This document shows, piece after piece, positions 21,966 through 33,734 of a stretch of DNA of 64,000 nucleotides. Numbering within the stretch: the stretch's first letter is position 1; the number at the start of each line of letters is the position of its first letter. The notes under the pieces are model-generated. The model was given only the letters and a program-made list of their open reading frames with translations, did not search any database and was not told the origin of the DNA. The stretch is taken from positions 310,001 to 374,000 of the forward strand of contig JAKSZP010014446.1 of the NCBI GenBank assembly GCA_022478985.1. The letters are read 5' to 3'. The DNA is from Massospora cicadina. Its lineage: Eukaryota > Entomophthoromycota > Entomophthoromycetes > Entomophthorales > Entomophthoraceae. The position numbers were made by a program, and so were the translations under genes.

Positions 21966-24900
21966 AGAAATATCATCTCAAAATGATTTACAAAGAAGAT
22001 TGAGAGTGGCGATAAATTGTAATTGAGTAATCAGATATTATATGTGTCTTATTCCAAATTAAAAAAGTTTTGGCGCAAGCCTTGGTCAACTTATGACAAT
22101 CAATGAGATATTAAGTTGCTAGCAGAACCAGAAATTGAAATTTAGGAAGGAGAGAAGCAAGTAAGGTCTCAAGAGCCTTATGCCAATAGGGTGATTGGTT
22201 AAGCGGCCTGTGTTTACGTTAGCAAAAGGATGTATAACCTTCTAGTTTGATACTAGTAAGGTATTAAAAAGTTATTGGTAGAAGACTTAGTGTCTTAGAG
22301 TATAACTTATAATTAATTAGTAATAAAATGGGTTTCAGTTAAGACTGTGTTATAAGAGTTTAAAGGAGCAAATCTTTCGTTATATAATGGAGGGATTCTG
22401 TCATTATAAAGATTTGCCTTTATTTTATATACTTTCTAGAATTGTGTGTTTGTCTCAAGGTACGGAAATCTTTCTTTTTTATTGACATTTTATATTTGCG
22501 CCTATACCCTGTTTCACTATTTTCTTTTTACATTAGTTAGCGAGCCACCAATAGACGTTGATAAAAGATTTGCAATTTGACCTCCCTCAAAAATCACTAT
22601 AAAAAGAGTACCCCAATTTTCCTTAAAGACTTTAGACCCCATGATGTCCATTTTAGAAAGTAACTTCAAATCACTTTACAGCGTACCATCTACAGTCCAG
22701 AGAAAGACAAAAATAACTAAGCACCCAATCAGATCCATAAATAATATGCGACGTTGGCGTATGATTTGTGTTCTCAAAACCTTCCACTGGCATCACTATT
22801 TTAGCACTAGGTTCTTCCACTGACATCTCTACTCACAATAACGCCCTGCACTAATCAATTAGGATTTATACTACCAATCCAGCTTGAGTTTAAACCCTTC
22901 CTTATCAAACGCTTTTTTATCCAATTAAAAGACCTGGTGGCAGAAGTATCAAATCATAAGATACATTAACTCTCTTGTTTCCAGAACATCATACTAAAGT
23001 CATTTGAGGATGTTATAACCATCTAGGTAGTGATGGTGTACATATTGGCCAGGCTTAATCTAACAAAGCTTGCACTGACATGGTGAAATAAATAGGATCA
23101 ACCTACTAAAGGGAGATTTTTAGGTCCTTGATGTCTTAATGATATAAAGATATTTAACCAAATAAAGTGTATTTTGAGATCCCAATGGAGCATTGCACTA
23201 ATTTTTATATCCAGGCGCAAAATGTTACTTATAATAAAACATTCTTAATTAATATAGAACTTCTTGAAAAGATTAAGAACATTTCAGAGTGATCTGTGAA
23301 AACTGGTTGGAGCTTGTAACAGATCCTTTGGTTTATTGGTTTGGTATTTCAGTGTAATCTTAGGGTTTACTTGGCAATCTGCATATATGTTATAATATGA
23401 ATTTTAGAGCCTTATTAATATTTCTGGCGGGGCACCACATATAATTGCAAAGATTGAAAGATGTAGGGATATACAATGTACAAAATAATTATATAATTCC
23501 CAAGTTATGCCTTAACCTTAATTAGGGAATGGCTCAATAGAGGAAATTGAACAATTTCAGACATGTAGCACAGCCCAGCTTATGACTAAAAATTTGAAAC
23601 CATGAGTATTCTGATCACAAAGTATTTATACTTCCATATCCCTGCAAGGTCGTCTAATCATGATGTTAATGGATCTTTTATAAACTTTCTCCCTCAAGGA
23701 TAGCCAAACTATAGGCATTCCAAATCTTAGTGTTTTATCATCTTAAGCTTAAGGGGCAATACTATAATTTAAGTACTTAGATTGACTTCTCCTCCACCCT
23801 AGTGCAGGTTTTGAGTTCGAAACTTGTACTGGCTAGAAAACATTCTCAGTGTGGTATATTTGTCCCAAGGTCGACCCACCTCGAATAATTTTTTTAGATT
23901 AACTTCTCCCACATGTTAAGTACAGTGATTCTCGACCTTTTATGATTACATTGAAAAAGGGTTAAGACCCCCAGGTGTAATGAAAGTCCTACCATATGAC
24001 ACTGAAGTAATGATAGTTCTAAATCAAACCCATATTATAGATATGAATCATTACTTTCTGTAAAAATATTTAATAATCAGTATAAACCATTTTATTTGTT
24101 CTTTTTCCTTATAGGATATACCTTTATACTGCTCATGATATCCTGATCTCATCTTAGCTTTCACTTTATAAACTTCCCAAAGTATTCACTTCCAGGTATA
24201 ACTTTAAAGTAAACTCATGACTAAGGATCAGAATAAAAAAACTCGTTGCTCATGGTTAGAACTTCTAAGTTACATGCACAATAATAAAAATGGACTAAGA
24301 AATATCTTGCTTTATTAATGAAGGAAGATTAACGTTGGGGTAACATTACTAGTTTTTGAGGTTGGCCCTTCTCTGGACCCAGTTAAATTTAAGGTAGAGT
24401 GTTAAACTGAGGGAGTCTGAAGTCCAGTATTTTGAAGCTGACTAAGGTGGAAAGAGGAGAGATGCGTACTAATTAACCAAAGTTGAGTTATAGATCATTT
24501 TAAAATAATTGGAATTTGACTAGATAGGGGCCATAGGTTCTGAGAGAAAATACTAGGCGACTTAACCTAACCAAGTTTAGAGGTCCCTTGAGAGATTTAC
24601 TAATAGTACACTAGCGAAAGAACAGCAGGATGAGAAGGAATGCAGAAGGGTATCCATTGAATAGATAAACACTTCTATTAAGAGAGGCTACAATAAGGAA
24701 GAGTCATAAAATCTATTTTGTTGGGTAATTTATTAGCTACTTAAATAGTGCTAGGATAATAAAAGATAAAATAAGGGATGTAAGTAATAATTGGCGCATA
24801 CCCTGTTGTAACTTGGAGCTGATAAAGATTTACTATTCTAGATCTTTCCAGATGAATGGAAGTAGGCAATATATAGGTACTCATAAAGATAGGGCAAAAA

Positions 24901-26142
24901 AGAGATAAGGTTTAATACTAAAATAGAGAATTTTTTCTTACAGGAATATAGATAGTCAGAATAGGGTTAATCACACTAGAGAATCGATTAGTGGAGCAAT
25001 TTAATGACAATTTATTCTGATTTCATCCATTGGAACCTATCAACATTGATTGATCTCAGTCAATGCTAAAAACCCAAAGTTTATAATAAAATTTTAGGTT
25101 GAGGCCAACAAAGCACTTTTAATAAAACAATAGTAGTAAATGTAACTCAAGATTGCCTGAAGTAAGTAATAAAGTTGGAAGCCCCAGTTCAAGGCTTTAT
25201 CCAAAATATTGAGAATCCCAACAGCAACCTTAAATGTTTCTTTTTTACAGTGGATAAAGTTAAATATTAATTTCATTATGAAAATGACGTTTCTTTTATA
25301 CAGCAGATTTCAATTGAAGCTTCTTTAGGTTTATTTATTAATTGCTATTGTGCAATATCCGCTAGTTTCATATAATGATCTATACTTATTCTAGTCTATC
25401 TTTATTTCAAATAGGGATTGTGGCCACCATTATATATTTATTTTTCTCATTTACTCAAAATAACATCTATCAGAATTTGTAATGGCTAACAAAATTAACA
25501 ACCTGTCAAGGATCAATGAGTGAGATATATAAACGCTGTCCTCCAAAAATTGGGTTTTGACAAAAAAACTGATTCTCCACCAAAAGAGTTGATGCCCATA
25601 AACGGGAAAGAACAAGTTAATGGAGTTTGAGAAATAGTAAAAGGAACTGTATGTTCTGGTCAACCAATTGCTAATTAGGAAAAAATTTTATCCTGAAGCC
25701 CAAAGACATAGCCCAAAAACCTAGGGCAATGGGGTCATGAAAATCCATATGTGATTATGTACTGATTGCTGCTCAACCTTATATTGGATGAGAAGTGAAT
25801 TTCATGATTGAGGAGTACCAAGGCTTTCTCTAAGCTAAAAGGTCCCCACTCATTGTAAATAAATGAAGAATTTAAAAAAAAAGAAGAGCTCTAAATTCTA
25901 TCCTATAATTTACAGCGCTTATTTTATACCCCTACATAGCTTTAATGACAAAGCGCATAGCGTATGTGCCCCCAGAAAGCTAGTATTGTGGACAATTCTG
26001 AAAGCTAAAGTCCCTAGCTATTGCCATATGGAAGCCATTTGCTACAAAAAGCCATCTTAAAGTAATCTAGATCACCAAACATAACAATTCCATTAACCAA
26101 AAATAGTAATCTTCAGCTCTACTATTGCGGTGAAGATGAGAT
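21966..26142. other. No gene seen; AT-rich, contains a SINE
   Basis: No frame longer than about 70 codons and no element motif apart from a SINE copy (23755-23890) and a possible hAT-like terminus (23933). The last several hundred bases before the PBS at 26143 should hold the 5' LTR of element F, but I could not find its partner. Confidence 0.5.
23755..23890 (+). repeat. tRNA-related SINE copy 2 (partial)
   Basis: GAGTTCGAAACTTG resembles a B box. The end TCCCAAGGTCGACCCACCTC followed by AATAATTTTTTT matches the 3' end of the copy at 13727-14025. The head is decayed. Confidence 0.45.
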
Positions 26143-26160
26143 TGGTGCTCACTATAGGGG
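26143..26160 (+). other. Element F primer-binding site
   Basis: TGGTGCTCACTATAGGGG, nearly identical to the PBS of G (TGGTGCTCACTACAG) and D (TGGTGCTCATTACAGGGG). Confidence 0.6.
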
Positions 26161-26564
26161 GCCTAAGTTACTATAGTTGAAACTTTTATTAGACAATAAA
26201 AAACTCTAGCAATGAGTCTCCCCTCCAATGAGGTGGAAAGTATCGCCAGAAGGATAAAGTCTCCTTATGAAATACCTTAGTTCAGCCTTAGAGTTTATTG
26301 TTATGGGTTACCTAATTAAGCTTGCATATTAAATTCAACCTGTACTAGATTCAGTCAATGGTATAGTGCTACATCCAGAAATTATTGGATGGGTACTACT
26401 CAATCAAGGGCCAATCAGTTGCTCATATGCCACAAAGTACCCTATAACATGAGAAGGCTGTATGGCTTATCTTTCTTGGCTTCTAGCAAGTTAGTTATGT
26501 AGGTGGAACCCTACTTTTGCCTATTCATACATACATCTCCTCATCAACTAATTCAGTAATTAGG

Positions 26565-27710
26565 TGTAAAAATTTACTCTAGGTTGATTATTGGAAGGCA
26601 ACCCAGTAACCTTTTTACTGCACAGGTTTTATTCCCTCATGCACTTCATCATGTTGTATAGAATGTATTATTAATTGATAAAAGTATGGAGACTATTATC
26701 CGTAGTTGAGATTAGACTATATTTTGGCCCAATGCTTGGCCAGTATTTCTGATTAAATACTCTTGAAGTCATGCTTTTAGGAATTTGTTCCCTGTACTCT
26801 TGTCCACCCATTCTTCGCTGAGATACCCCAGTGACAGTCTTTTTCAGCCTAACACACAGTCGTCAGCTATCCCTGATTGTGGTTCCTTTGTCTTTAGATC
26901 CCCACTCAGATCTTTACTCTTCTCTCTGAGAGCCTTCCAAATATTGCCCTCTGCAATAATATTCTTGAGATAAGACAACACAATAGAAGCTGATAGTTTA
27001 GATATACATCAAATTGATAATATTACTGTAAACTCTAAACTCTGTAAAGTACTGTAAAACACTGTTTTTTATTATAGTGAATCCTAGGGAATTATATAGT
27101 GGGGAATTTGGCTGTCTAACCCTCAGTTGACACCTCTTCTCTTAAATGCCAGACGTTGCCATTAAATCACCCATCCCCGTCTTGGCAGCAATGGTCTTCC
27201 TCATCCTGGCTAGGATTCTATTGTTGGACACCCTTGAGACTACAAACAGAAAGAGTCAAAAAACGTGTCCCAAACGTTTCCTCTTGATCCAAGTGAAACA
27301 ACCATATTTGGCTAACGACCTGCTTAGGTAATGGAACTTATTACCTATTATGGCAGATCACTCACCAACTGATCAATTTGCTAGTTGCAGGTGGCATCAC
27401 TCACCTCGCAACTTACTATTCATTCCCAATCAGTCAGTGATGAAACCCAACTGATCCCAGTCTGCACACCTGATAGTTAATCACTATCAGATGCCCCTAT
27501 TTCGTCAGCAACTCCGCCTGATGAGATCTTAAGTATTTGTCCAGATCGATCCCTGATGGATATGACCAGGCAAATATCCCAAAATCCCCTGAATGTAGTT
27601 CCTCCAAAACTTGGGCCATCCTATATCCAATACACTTTGAAAATAAAGAATTTTCTCCTAGCGATACCATATAATCTAGCAGGCTGTGAATATGGGCAAA
27701 AATCCCAACA
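26565..27710 (-). repeat. Element D 3' LTR
   Basis: 1146 bp, plus-strand bounds TGTAAAAATTTAC...AATCCCAACA. Clearly homologous to 34954-36086 over the whole length. Confidence 0.9.
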
Positions 27711-27735
27711 CATCCCCTCTTTCCTAGCTTTCCAG
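27711..27735 (-). other. Element D polypurine tract
   Basis: On the minus strand GCTAGGAAAGAGGGGATG directly precedes the TGTTGGG start of the 3' LTR. Confidence 0.6.
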
Positions 27736-28252
27736 CGAGAAAAGGACTGGGGCATGAGAACACCACTTCGGACACCTGGTCAAATACTTCATTGGTTCAA
27801 GTGGAGTACACTCATCAATACTCAATGCTGCTCGGGACAACCTTCAGTATTTGGCTTTCTTCCTCTTCCTCCTCACTACCACCTTCTCAGAGCGCAGTCC
27901 CCATGACCTTCTGTTGTGCCGGGCTGATTGATTTACTTGTGATGATGTTAGTCCTGGGATCCAGTTTCTCCCCATCAGGGTATATGAACCACTGTCACAT
28001 TCAGAATTCTTGGTCTGGTGTCCTTGATCTCCTGATTTTATCCTCATCCTAGACAGGAGACTCTTGCCATCAATGTTCATTTTGCAGCTCATTTAAGAAT
28101 ACTTATTTTTATTTGCCCTTGTTATTTCGCTCATAACCTCTTGGCTGTAAGTCTTTCCTAATTCTTCTCTTGGAGAGCTTATCTCATTAATTTTGATATT
28201 AATTTCTCCAAAATTAGAGCTTATGTATTATAGAGTGCATGATGTCAACTTC

Positions 28253-28260
28253 TATATAAG
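28253..28260 (+). promoter_or_regulatory. TATA-like box of the antisense gene in D
   Basis: CTTCTATATAAGTCC lies 103 bases before the ATG at 28363, on the strand opposite to gag-pol. A pyrimidine-rich CTCTTCCAG just before the ATG could be a splice acceptor. Confidence 0.4.
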
Positions 28261-28362
28261 TCCGACATCCCCCTCTCATCTAGCTCATATGTTGAATTCC
28301 AAGTTGCGCTACCAGCAGCTTCTCAATAGTTTATTGATTTAGACCTCTGTCTCTTCCAGAAG

Positions 28363-28683
28363 ATGAGTTGGGATGCTCAACGGAACCTCTTTTATGGTCC
28401 TTCCTGGACTCATACGCCTAGTCTGGCGCAAGCAGCTAGTCCTTCCATTGAATTACCAGAAATGGTAACTAATCCCTCCAAAACCAGGCAAGCTATCATT
28501 TCGAATAACTCTCAGCCAACTCTTCCTCTGCCATCAATTCCAGAGTTGGGCTTCAAAACTCTCCTGGATTCATCTCCTTTTGCTGATGCTCCAAACATCA
28601 TCGTAGATGCTCCAAAGATTATGCTAGTCGCTCTGGATCATTCGTTTCTGGCTAGGTTGGACCTGCTCCCTGAGTTCCTTTAA
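28363..28683 (+). CDS. Antisense ORF in element D, first exon or piece
   Basis: 106 codons starting MSWDAQRNLFYGPSW and ending SFLARLDLLPEFL. It is rich in Pro and Ser and has no membrane segment or known motif I recognise. It lies between integrase and the 3' LTR of D, on the opposite strand. After its stop, the next frame continues with coding character (see the 28363-29459 entry). The start is chosen because the ATG follows a TATA-like box and no longer upstream frame exists. It is not a shadow of pol, because pol ends near 29780. Confidence 0.55.
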   Translation: MSWDAQRNLFYGPSWTHTPSLAQAASPSIELPEMVTNPSKTRQAIISNNSQPTLPLPSIPELGFKTLLDSSPFADAPNIIVDAPKIMLVALDHSFLARLDLLPEFL

Positions 28684-29459
28684 GACTTGGTCAGTATTAC
28701 AAACCTGCTGTTCTGGTCTCCGAGCTCTCAATTGGTACTAGTATTCACTTTGAGCTCCCCTATGCTGAACTCTGGGCCCAAGTCACCGAGGCTTTGACTC
28801 TAATGCTGAATCCCTCAGATCTGGATAACCTCCTGGATCAGGATACCGCCACTTATGCTCTTCGCTTTGCTGGCCAAGTTCTTTGAAGTTGGTCCATGAA
28901 GCTTCCAGCCTTGCCTGGGTTCCGCTATTCATTCAGCTTTAGCTTCCAAGAAGCCCATAGTCACCACTTGCAGTAAGCAATCCATTCCCTGCATGACTAT
29001 TCTTCTCCAGAGCTTCCCATCAGTATCTTCCGCTGATGGTGTTCTAGGGGGCATGATTTGGCAACTCCTGTCGAGCATCCCTTCTTTGTTGCCAGCCCAT
29101 ATGTCCAGTTTCCTTGATGAAGCCCATCTTCAGGCGCTCAGGACTAATCTTTCAGCTCCAGTGCCGTATCAGAATTACTTGGGGTTATTTTGCCAATTTC
29201 CTCTTTTTATACTGTTGCTTTCCTCCCCACTCTGGGGTCTCACGATTGGCTTCCTCTGACCTCTCAATTTACCTTCCCCTAGTTGCTTTCTCTCAGGGCT
29301 CAGCGTCTGCTCAATGAACGTGGTTTCATGTAGGTCTCACCCTCACTAGCGTCCAATTGCATATCGATTTTGATGGGCTATTCATTCCTACCACGATCCA
29401 TCCTCCCTCCCCCAAGAGGCAACATAGGCGGAAGCATCCCCATACTGAGTACAATCAAT
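28363..29459 (+). pseudogene. Decayed antisense gene of element D, unknown product
   Basis: Consecutive plus-strand pieces look like one protein of roughly 360 residues broken by frameshifts. They are 28363-28683; then about 28690-28886 (includes SIHFELPYAELWAQVTEAL and PSDLDNLLDQDTATYALRF); then pieces to 29259 (includes FLDEAHLQALRTNLS); then about 29313-29459, ending in a basic tail PKRQHRRKHPHTEYNQ and TAA. AATAAA follows within ten bases. It resembles in position the antisense ORFs reported between pol and the 3' LTR in plant Tat-lineage elements. I find no sequence resemblance to a known family. It could be a captured host gene or an accessory ORF. Confidence 0.5.
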
Positions 29460-29646
29460 AAAAATAAAAATTATAAAAATATTGGCTATTTTCTCTATGC
29501 AGTTTATAATTTTTTTCCAATATCTTTTATCAATTTTTTTATCTTTATTCTTCTTTTTCTTATGGGACTTGACCTTGTTTTTGTTCAGCGGTCCATCTTT
29601 TTCCCCCAAACTGGGTCCTGGGTACTTAAACCTGCCAGTTTTCTAT

Positions 29647-29713
29647 GGTTCAGAGGTCCTTTTTTGGACTTAACCATCTAGATTGGTTCAGAGGCCCTTT
29701 TTTGGACTTGACC
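29647..29713. repeat. 38-bp tandem repeat, each with a hairpin
   Basis: Copies begin at 29647 and 29685 with GGTTCAGAGG. Each contains a T-loop hairpin of the form GTCCTTTTTTGGAC (second copy GCCCTTTTTTGGAC). It lies between the two convergent coding regions of element D, so it could be a shared terminator-like region. Confidence 0.6.
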
Positions 29714-29779
29714 CAATCATCAGGACATGACCAACTTAATGGCTCATTGGTCCTTTGGAAACTCTTTTATTTTTTTTCA

Positions 29780-30900
29780 TTGATCCAACACTTTAGATAC
29801 TTATAGTGGACTCGATTAACAACTCTTCCATCCAAGAAATTCTTGATGGAGTAAGCATTGGTCGCCATCTTGGTGATTACTGTGAACGGACCCAACCACA
29901 ATGCATCTAATTTGTTTCTTTGTCTGAAACCATGCGTATCGCAATAGGCAAGTCTTTACCCTATTTGATATTCTTCTAAGGCCAGTCAGTTCATGTCATC
30001 TTTTGATTTTGCTTGTATCCTTTTCTTCAAGGTTGTATTAAATGCTTGCAATTGCATATTGATCAGGATAATCATCAGTTAGTTCATATATTGCTCAGTA
30101 CTCATCACTGATGTAGGTTCCACCACTGAATATAATATTGGTGGCAACGCGGCCTTTCTTCCATAACAATTCAAATGGTGTCTTTCCCGTCGCCATATGA
30201 TGACTAATTTTGTAGGCGAACATCACCAAACTCATGTATGTTCCCCACGCGGAAGTTCTCCCTGTGACTAGCTTCTTCAGTGTCATGGACATCGTTCCAT
30301 TGACCCATTCTACCAGTCCATTTGTCTCCAGACAGTAGGGTACTGACACAACTCCTCAGAACCACAATATATCATTCAATCTTGGGATCACATGAGATGT
30401 GAAGTTGGCCCCATTGTTGCTGAGAAGGACCTGCAGATATCCATGCCAGTATACCACTTTATCAAGGATGAACCTTGCAGTACTGGTAGCATCTACTCTC
30501 ATTAGAGCCTTCATCTCGACCCATCTCGTCAGATGTTCAATGGCAACCATGATGTACTTAACTCCCCCTGTGCTCATCGTCAGCGGTCCCATCATGTTGA
30601 TGGACACCATGTGCCAGGCAAATCCAGGGCGGACCATTCAGTATACAGTTGTATTCTTATGCGGTTTGTGCAGGTGGCACTCCAAATAACAAGCTAGATA
30701 ATCTGCAACATTGTAGTTGATCGATTCCTAGTAATAATACTGGTTAATATGGTCAGTTGTTTTCCTCAGACCTCCATGCCCAACAACATTGTGAGCTGCT
30801 TGTACTATCGCTGCTCTTTCCAATAGTTTTGGGAATAATAGCCGCTTCCCATTTATCATCTTGAATATTTGTCCATCCACAGTCTTGGTGTTTTCCATTG
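29780..30900 (-). pseudogene. Element D integrase
   Basis: The zinc-binding part near 30830-30690 reads AHNVVGHGGLRKTTDHI, then CYLEC, giving the HHCC set. The DDE core (30637-30356) has MGPLTMSTGGVKYIMVAIEH, with Asp replaced by Asn in the usual VDxxGP position (VSINMMGP), and VLLSNNGANF, where the second catalytic Asp is also Asn. The next piece (30349-30095) has LVEWVNGTMSMTLKKL, where the E of the usual ERVNG block is kept. The two D-to-N changes would inactivate it. Confidence 0.75.
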
Positions 30901-31207
30901 CTTTTCAAAGCACACCTTGGATTTCTTGGGGCTAGTCCCCAATTTTTCCTTTCACAGTTCTCTGTAATAGCTCATCCGCCTGCGGGTATGCCAACTGGAC
31001 CATTGGCAACCATGATAAGCCATCCACGTTCTGGTGAGAAGCCCCCACTCAGTGTACTATCTCATAATTGTAAGCCTGGAGCTTAAGTGCCCATTGGGCC
31101 AGTCATCCTTCTTGCTCTCTTAGATTGTGCAGCCAACGCAGCAAAGCGTGGTCCATTACCATATTAAAGTGCATTCTGTGGAAATACACCCAAAACTGCT
31201 TGCATGC

Positions 31208-31639
31208 TTAAATGACTGCAAGGCATTCCCGCTCAGTCATGGTGTAGTTCCTCTCAGCGGCTGAGAGTGTCCAGCTCACATATGCCACCGGATGTTTGTC
31301 CCCAAGTTTGTCTACTTGGCTCAGTACAGCACCGATTACTGTCAATGAAGCATCAGTTTGAATGATAAACTCCTGATCAAAATTCGGATATTTCAGAATT
31401 GGAAAATCTATCAAATACCAGCGTAACTCATCGAAGGAGTCCTGGGCCTCTTCATTCCATACAAATCCTTTTTTGGATCCTTTAATATATGGAATAATGG
31501 CTCGGCTTCTTGAGCAAAGTCCTGAATAAATCTTCTGTAGTATCTGACCATCCCAAGGAACACTTGGATGTCTAGGACACTCTTCAGTACAGCCATACGC
31601 TCTATAGCTGCTATCTTCTGGGTCTGCGGCTGCAATCAA
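31208..31639 (-). pseudogene. Element D RNase H
   Basis: 143-codon piece. The first third is frameshifted RT thumb. Then AQDSFDELRWYLIDFPILKY is the RT-RNase H tether. The RNase H motifs are FIIQTDASLTVIGAVLSQ and NYTMTERECLAVI. The catalytic Asp and Glu are present. It precedes the integrase as in all gypsy elements. Confidence 0.8.
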
Positions 31640-31739
31640 CTTGAGTTGATTATGAATCCCAGATATTCCAACTCTTTCTAAAGAAGTGGCACTTCCTTGG
31701 CTTGATCTTCAGGTTAGCTACGGACTTTCACTTAAATGC

Positions 31740-32160
31740 TTCCAGGTTGTGGAGGTGATCAGCAAACGTCCTACTATACATGTTTATATCGTCCAGATAT
31801 ACCAGGACACACAACAACTATAAGTCACTCAATATTGCATCCATGGCCTTCTGAAACGTTGCAGGCGCATTGCAGAGACACTGGGGCATCATTGTCAATT
31901 GGTATAGCCCCTGCGCGGTAATTGTGCATTTTTCTTGGTCTTCCTTTGGAAAGTCGATCTGCCAATATCCTGAGATCAGATCCATCATGGAGAAATACTT
32001 CTCTTCTACTAAACAATTTAGTGCATTGTTGATCCTTGGTAGGGGATACAAAATCCTTCTTTACAATTTTGTTCAGCCTTCAGTAGTCAATCACAACCAA
32101 GTTGAATCCATCCTTCTTCTTCATGATCAAACAGGACTCCCCAGGGACTTGACGACGGAA
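31740..32160 (-). pseudogene. Element D reverse transcriptase
   Basis: MYPLPRINNALNCLVEEKYF then SMMDLISGYWQI holds the first catalytic Asp. LCNAPATFQKAMDAIL follows. The active-site YLDD is encoded at 31788-31799 in the frame LCVLVYLDDINMY. Catalytic aspartates are intact. A frame change occurs near 31818. Confidence 0.82.
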
Positions 32161-32279
32161 CTAGAAACCCATGCTTCACTAGTTTGCTGATTTCATCCTC
32201 CACTACCCTTCTACAGCTTTTGATTGTCAGATCAGTCTCATCCTTATTGGTAAATTTTTCCTGGTGTCAACCTTGTGGA

Positions 32280-33239
32280 TCACATCTTGTGCGCATCCAA
32301 TATTGTGGTCATCCTGAGCGATATTTCCTGATATTTCTTGAATAGTTTGAGCACCTCCTCCTGCTGGCCTTCCAGCAGATCAGCGAGCTGCTCCCAATCA
32401 GACAACAGGTTGATACTTTTGGCTACCCCAGCTGGTAATCCCACTTTATTGAAAAAAATGTGGAATTTTCTCAATTTGGCCGTCGTGATCAGATGAATAA
32501 ATGCAATGATCTGATTCCTCTTGATCTTCATCAGTTTTTCAGTTAGATTTTCCAGGAGAACTCGAATTTCTCCATGGCCTGGCATTATTATCCTGGGAGC
32601 CACCTATGGCTCCACTCTGGATTTATTCCAGGGGCTTCCAATCTCTCCATACAACAGTCCAGGAATCTCCAATGTCAACCCTGTGTCAACTATCATCTGC
32701 AATCCAGCCAGTATGGTCCTCTCATTCTTTATCCTTAGTGGAATTCCCCAGTTCTCTAGGATTTCCGCAGGCATTTTGCATCACTTCCTACCAATTAATT
32801 GGTATCAAATTAGAATAATGACATCATTGTATATCAGATTGATGAAGTTGTTACTCCGATTCAATGGAGATTCACTGTCCTTCTAGTTTACCAATGGTAA
32901 CGTCTGACCCAGGATGGTCAACGTATTATCCTCAAAGTTACATTTAACTCCATATTTCTGTAGAAACTGCGTTCTGATCAGAATGTCATAGTTTTGGTTT
33001 GCTAAAACTATCGCTGGCGCAGATACCACCAACAACCTGAATCATAGTGGCAGCACACTATATGCTACACAGGAAATGGTGCTGTCCAGCCCAGCTGTCC
33101 AATATTCTCTCTTGTGTTCCAAGTCCGGCGAGATCTTCATCCTCTTTACCAGCTTGATCAAGACAATATTGATGGGCGCTCCACTGTCAACAATTGACCT
33201 CACCCTCACTCGATTCACTTGTATATCTATATTATACAC
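32280..33239 (-). pseudogene. Element D protease and PR-RT linker
   Basis: The protease piece (33239-33042) has VRVRSIVDSGAPINIVLIKL with the DSGA active site, followed by frame changes. The linker piece (32603-32280) starts MAPRIIMPGHGEIRVLLENL and includes LADLLEGQQEEVLKLF, which corresponds to the linker of element A. The enzyme would mature Gag-Pol. Confidence 0.7.
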
Positions 33240-33529
33240 TCAGAGTATTGTAATGTAGTGTTTACTGAGTAAATGGCAGCGTTATTAGCCAAATATAGGG
33301 TGTGAATAATTTGTGCCAATAATTCAGGAAATGATTCCTTTATTGCGCTGAGGGGGATAGACAGATTAGCCTCATCTAAACGGACGTCAAATAACTCTTC
33401 AGGATTATTGGCAGTTTGGATCTTGTCCACCAGTAGTTGGGCGTACAGACAGGCAACTTCCTGGATTATCCCAGGGCCGATTCTCTTTGCCCTGGCTCTG
33501 GTCATGGCACTCACATCCATGTTGACCAC
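33227..33529 (-). pseudogene. Element D gag-protease spacer ORF
   Basis: 100-codon piece between the zinc knuckle and protease: MTRARAKRIGPGIIQEVACL, then SIPLSAIKESFPELLAQII. No known domain recognised. It is in the place of the nucleocapsid-to-protease junction and is probably part of the original Gag-Pol. Confidence 0.5.
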
Positions 33530-33734
33530 TTGATATAGCTGATCCTGCTCGTTTTCTATGAACAGATTGCTAGTATCGATTTATTCATTCATGATATCAG
33601 GAGTAACAGGTTTCTCCGCCGCTCTAGACTGTTCCTTGTCTAGGCAGCGGGCCCTTTTCCCAAATCCTTGTTGGCTGCTGTCTCCTTGGCCTGGACCACA
33701 TTAATCTGATCCTTCAGCTTTTTACAGTGTAAGG

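Noticed and set aside
25863..26060. 65-codon lysine-rich ORF
   Set aside because: Starts in an A-run, no homology or conservation; chance frame.
27497..27906. Overlapping ORFs on both strands at the D LTR end
   Set aside because: They straddle the LTR and purine tract; not found as coding in the other LTR, and no motif.
29370..29681. Hydrophobic ORF on plus strand after the antisense gene of D
   Set aside because: It is mostly low-complexity T-rich sequence beyond the likely stop and AATAAA of the antisense gene.
32521..32886. 121-codon ORF on plus strand
   Set aside because: Antisense of the D protease-RT linker; coding signal is on the minus strand.
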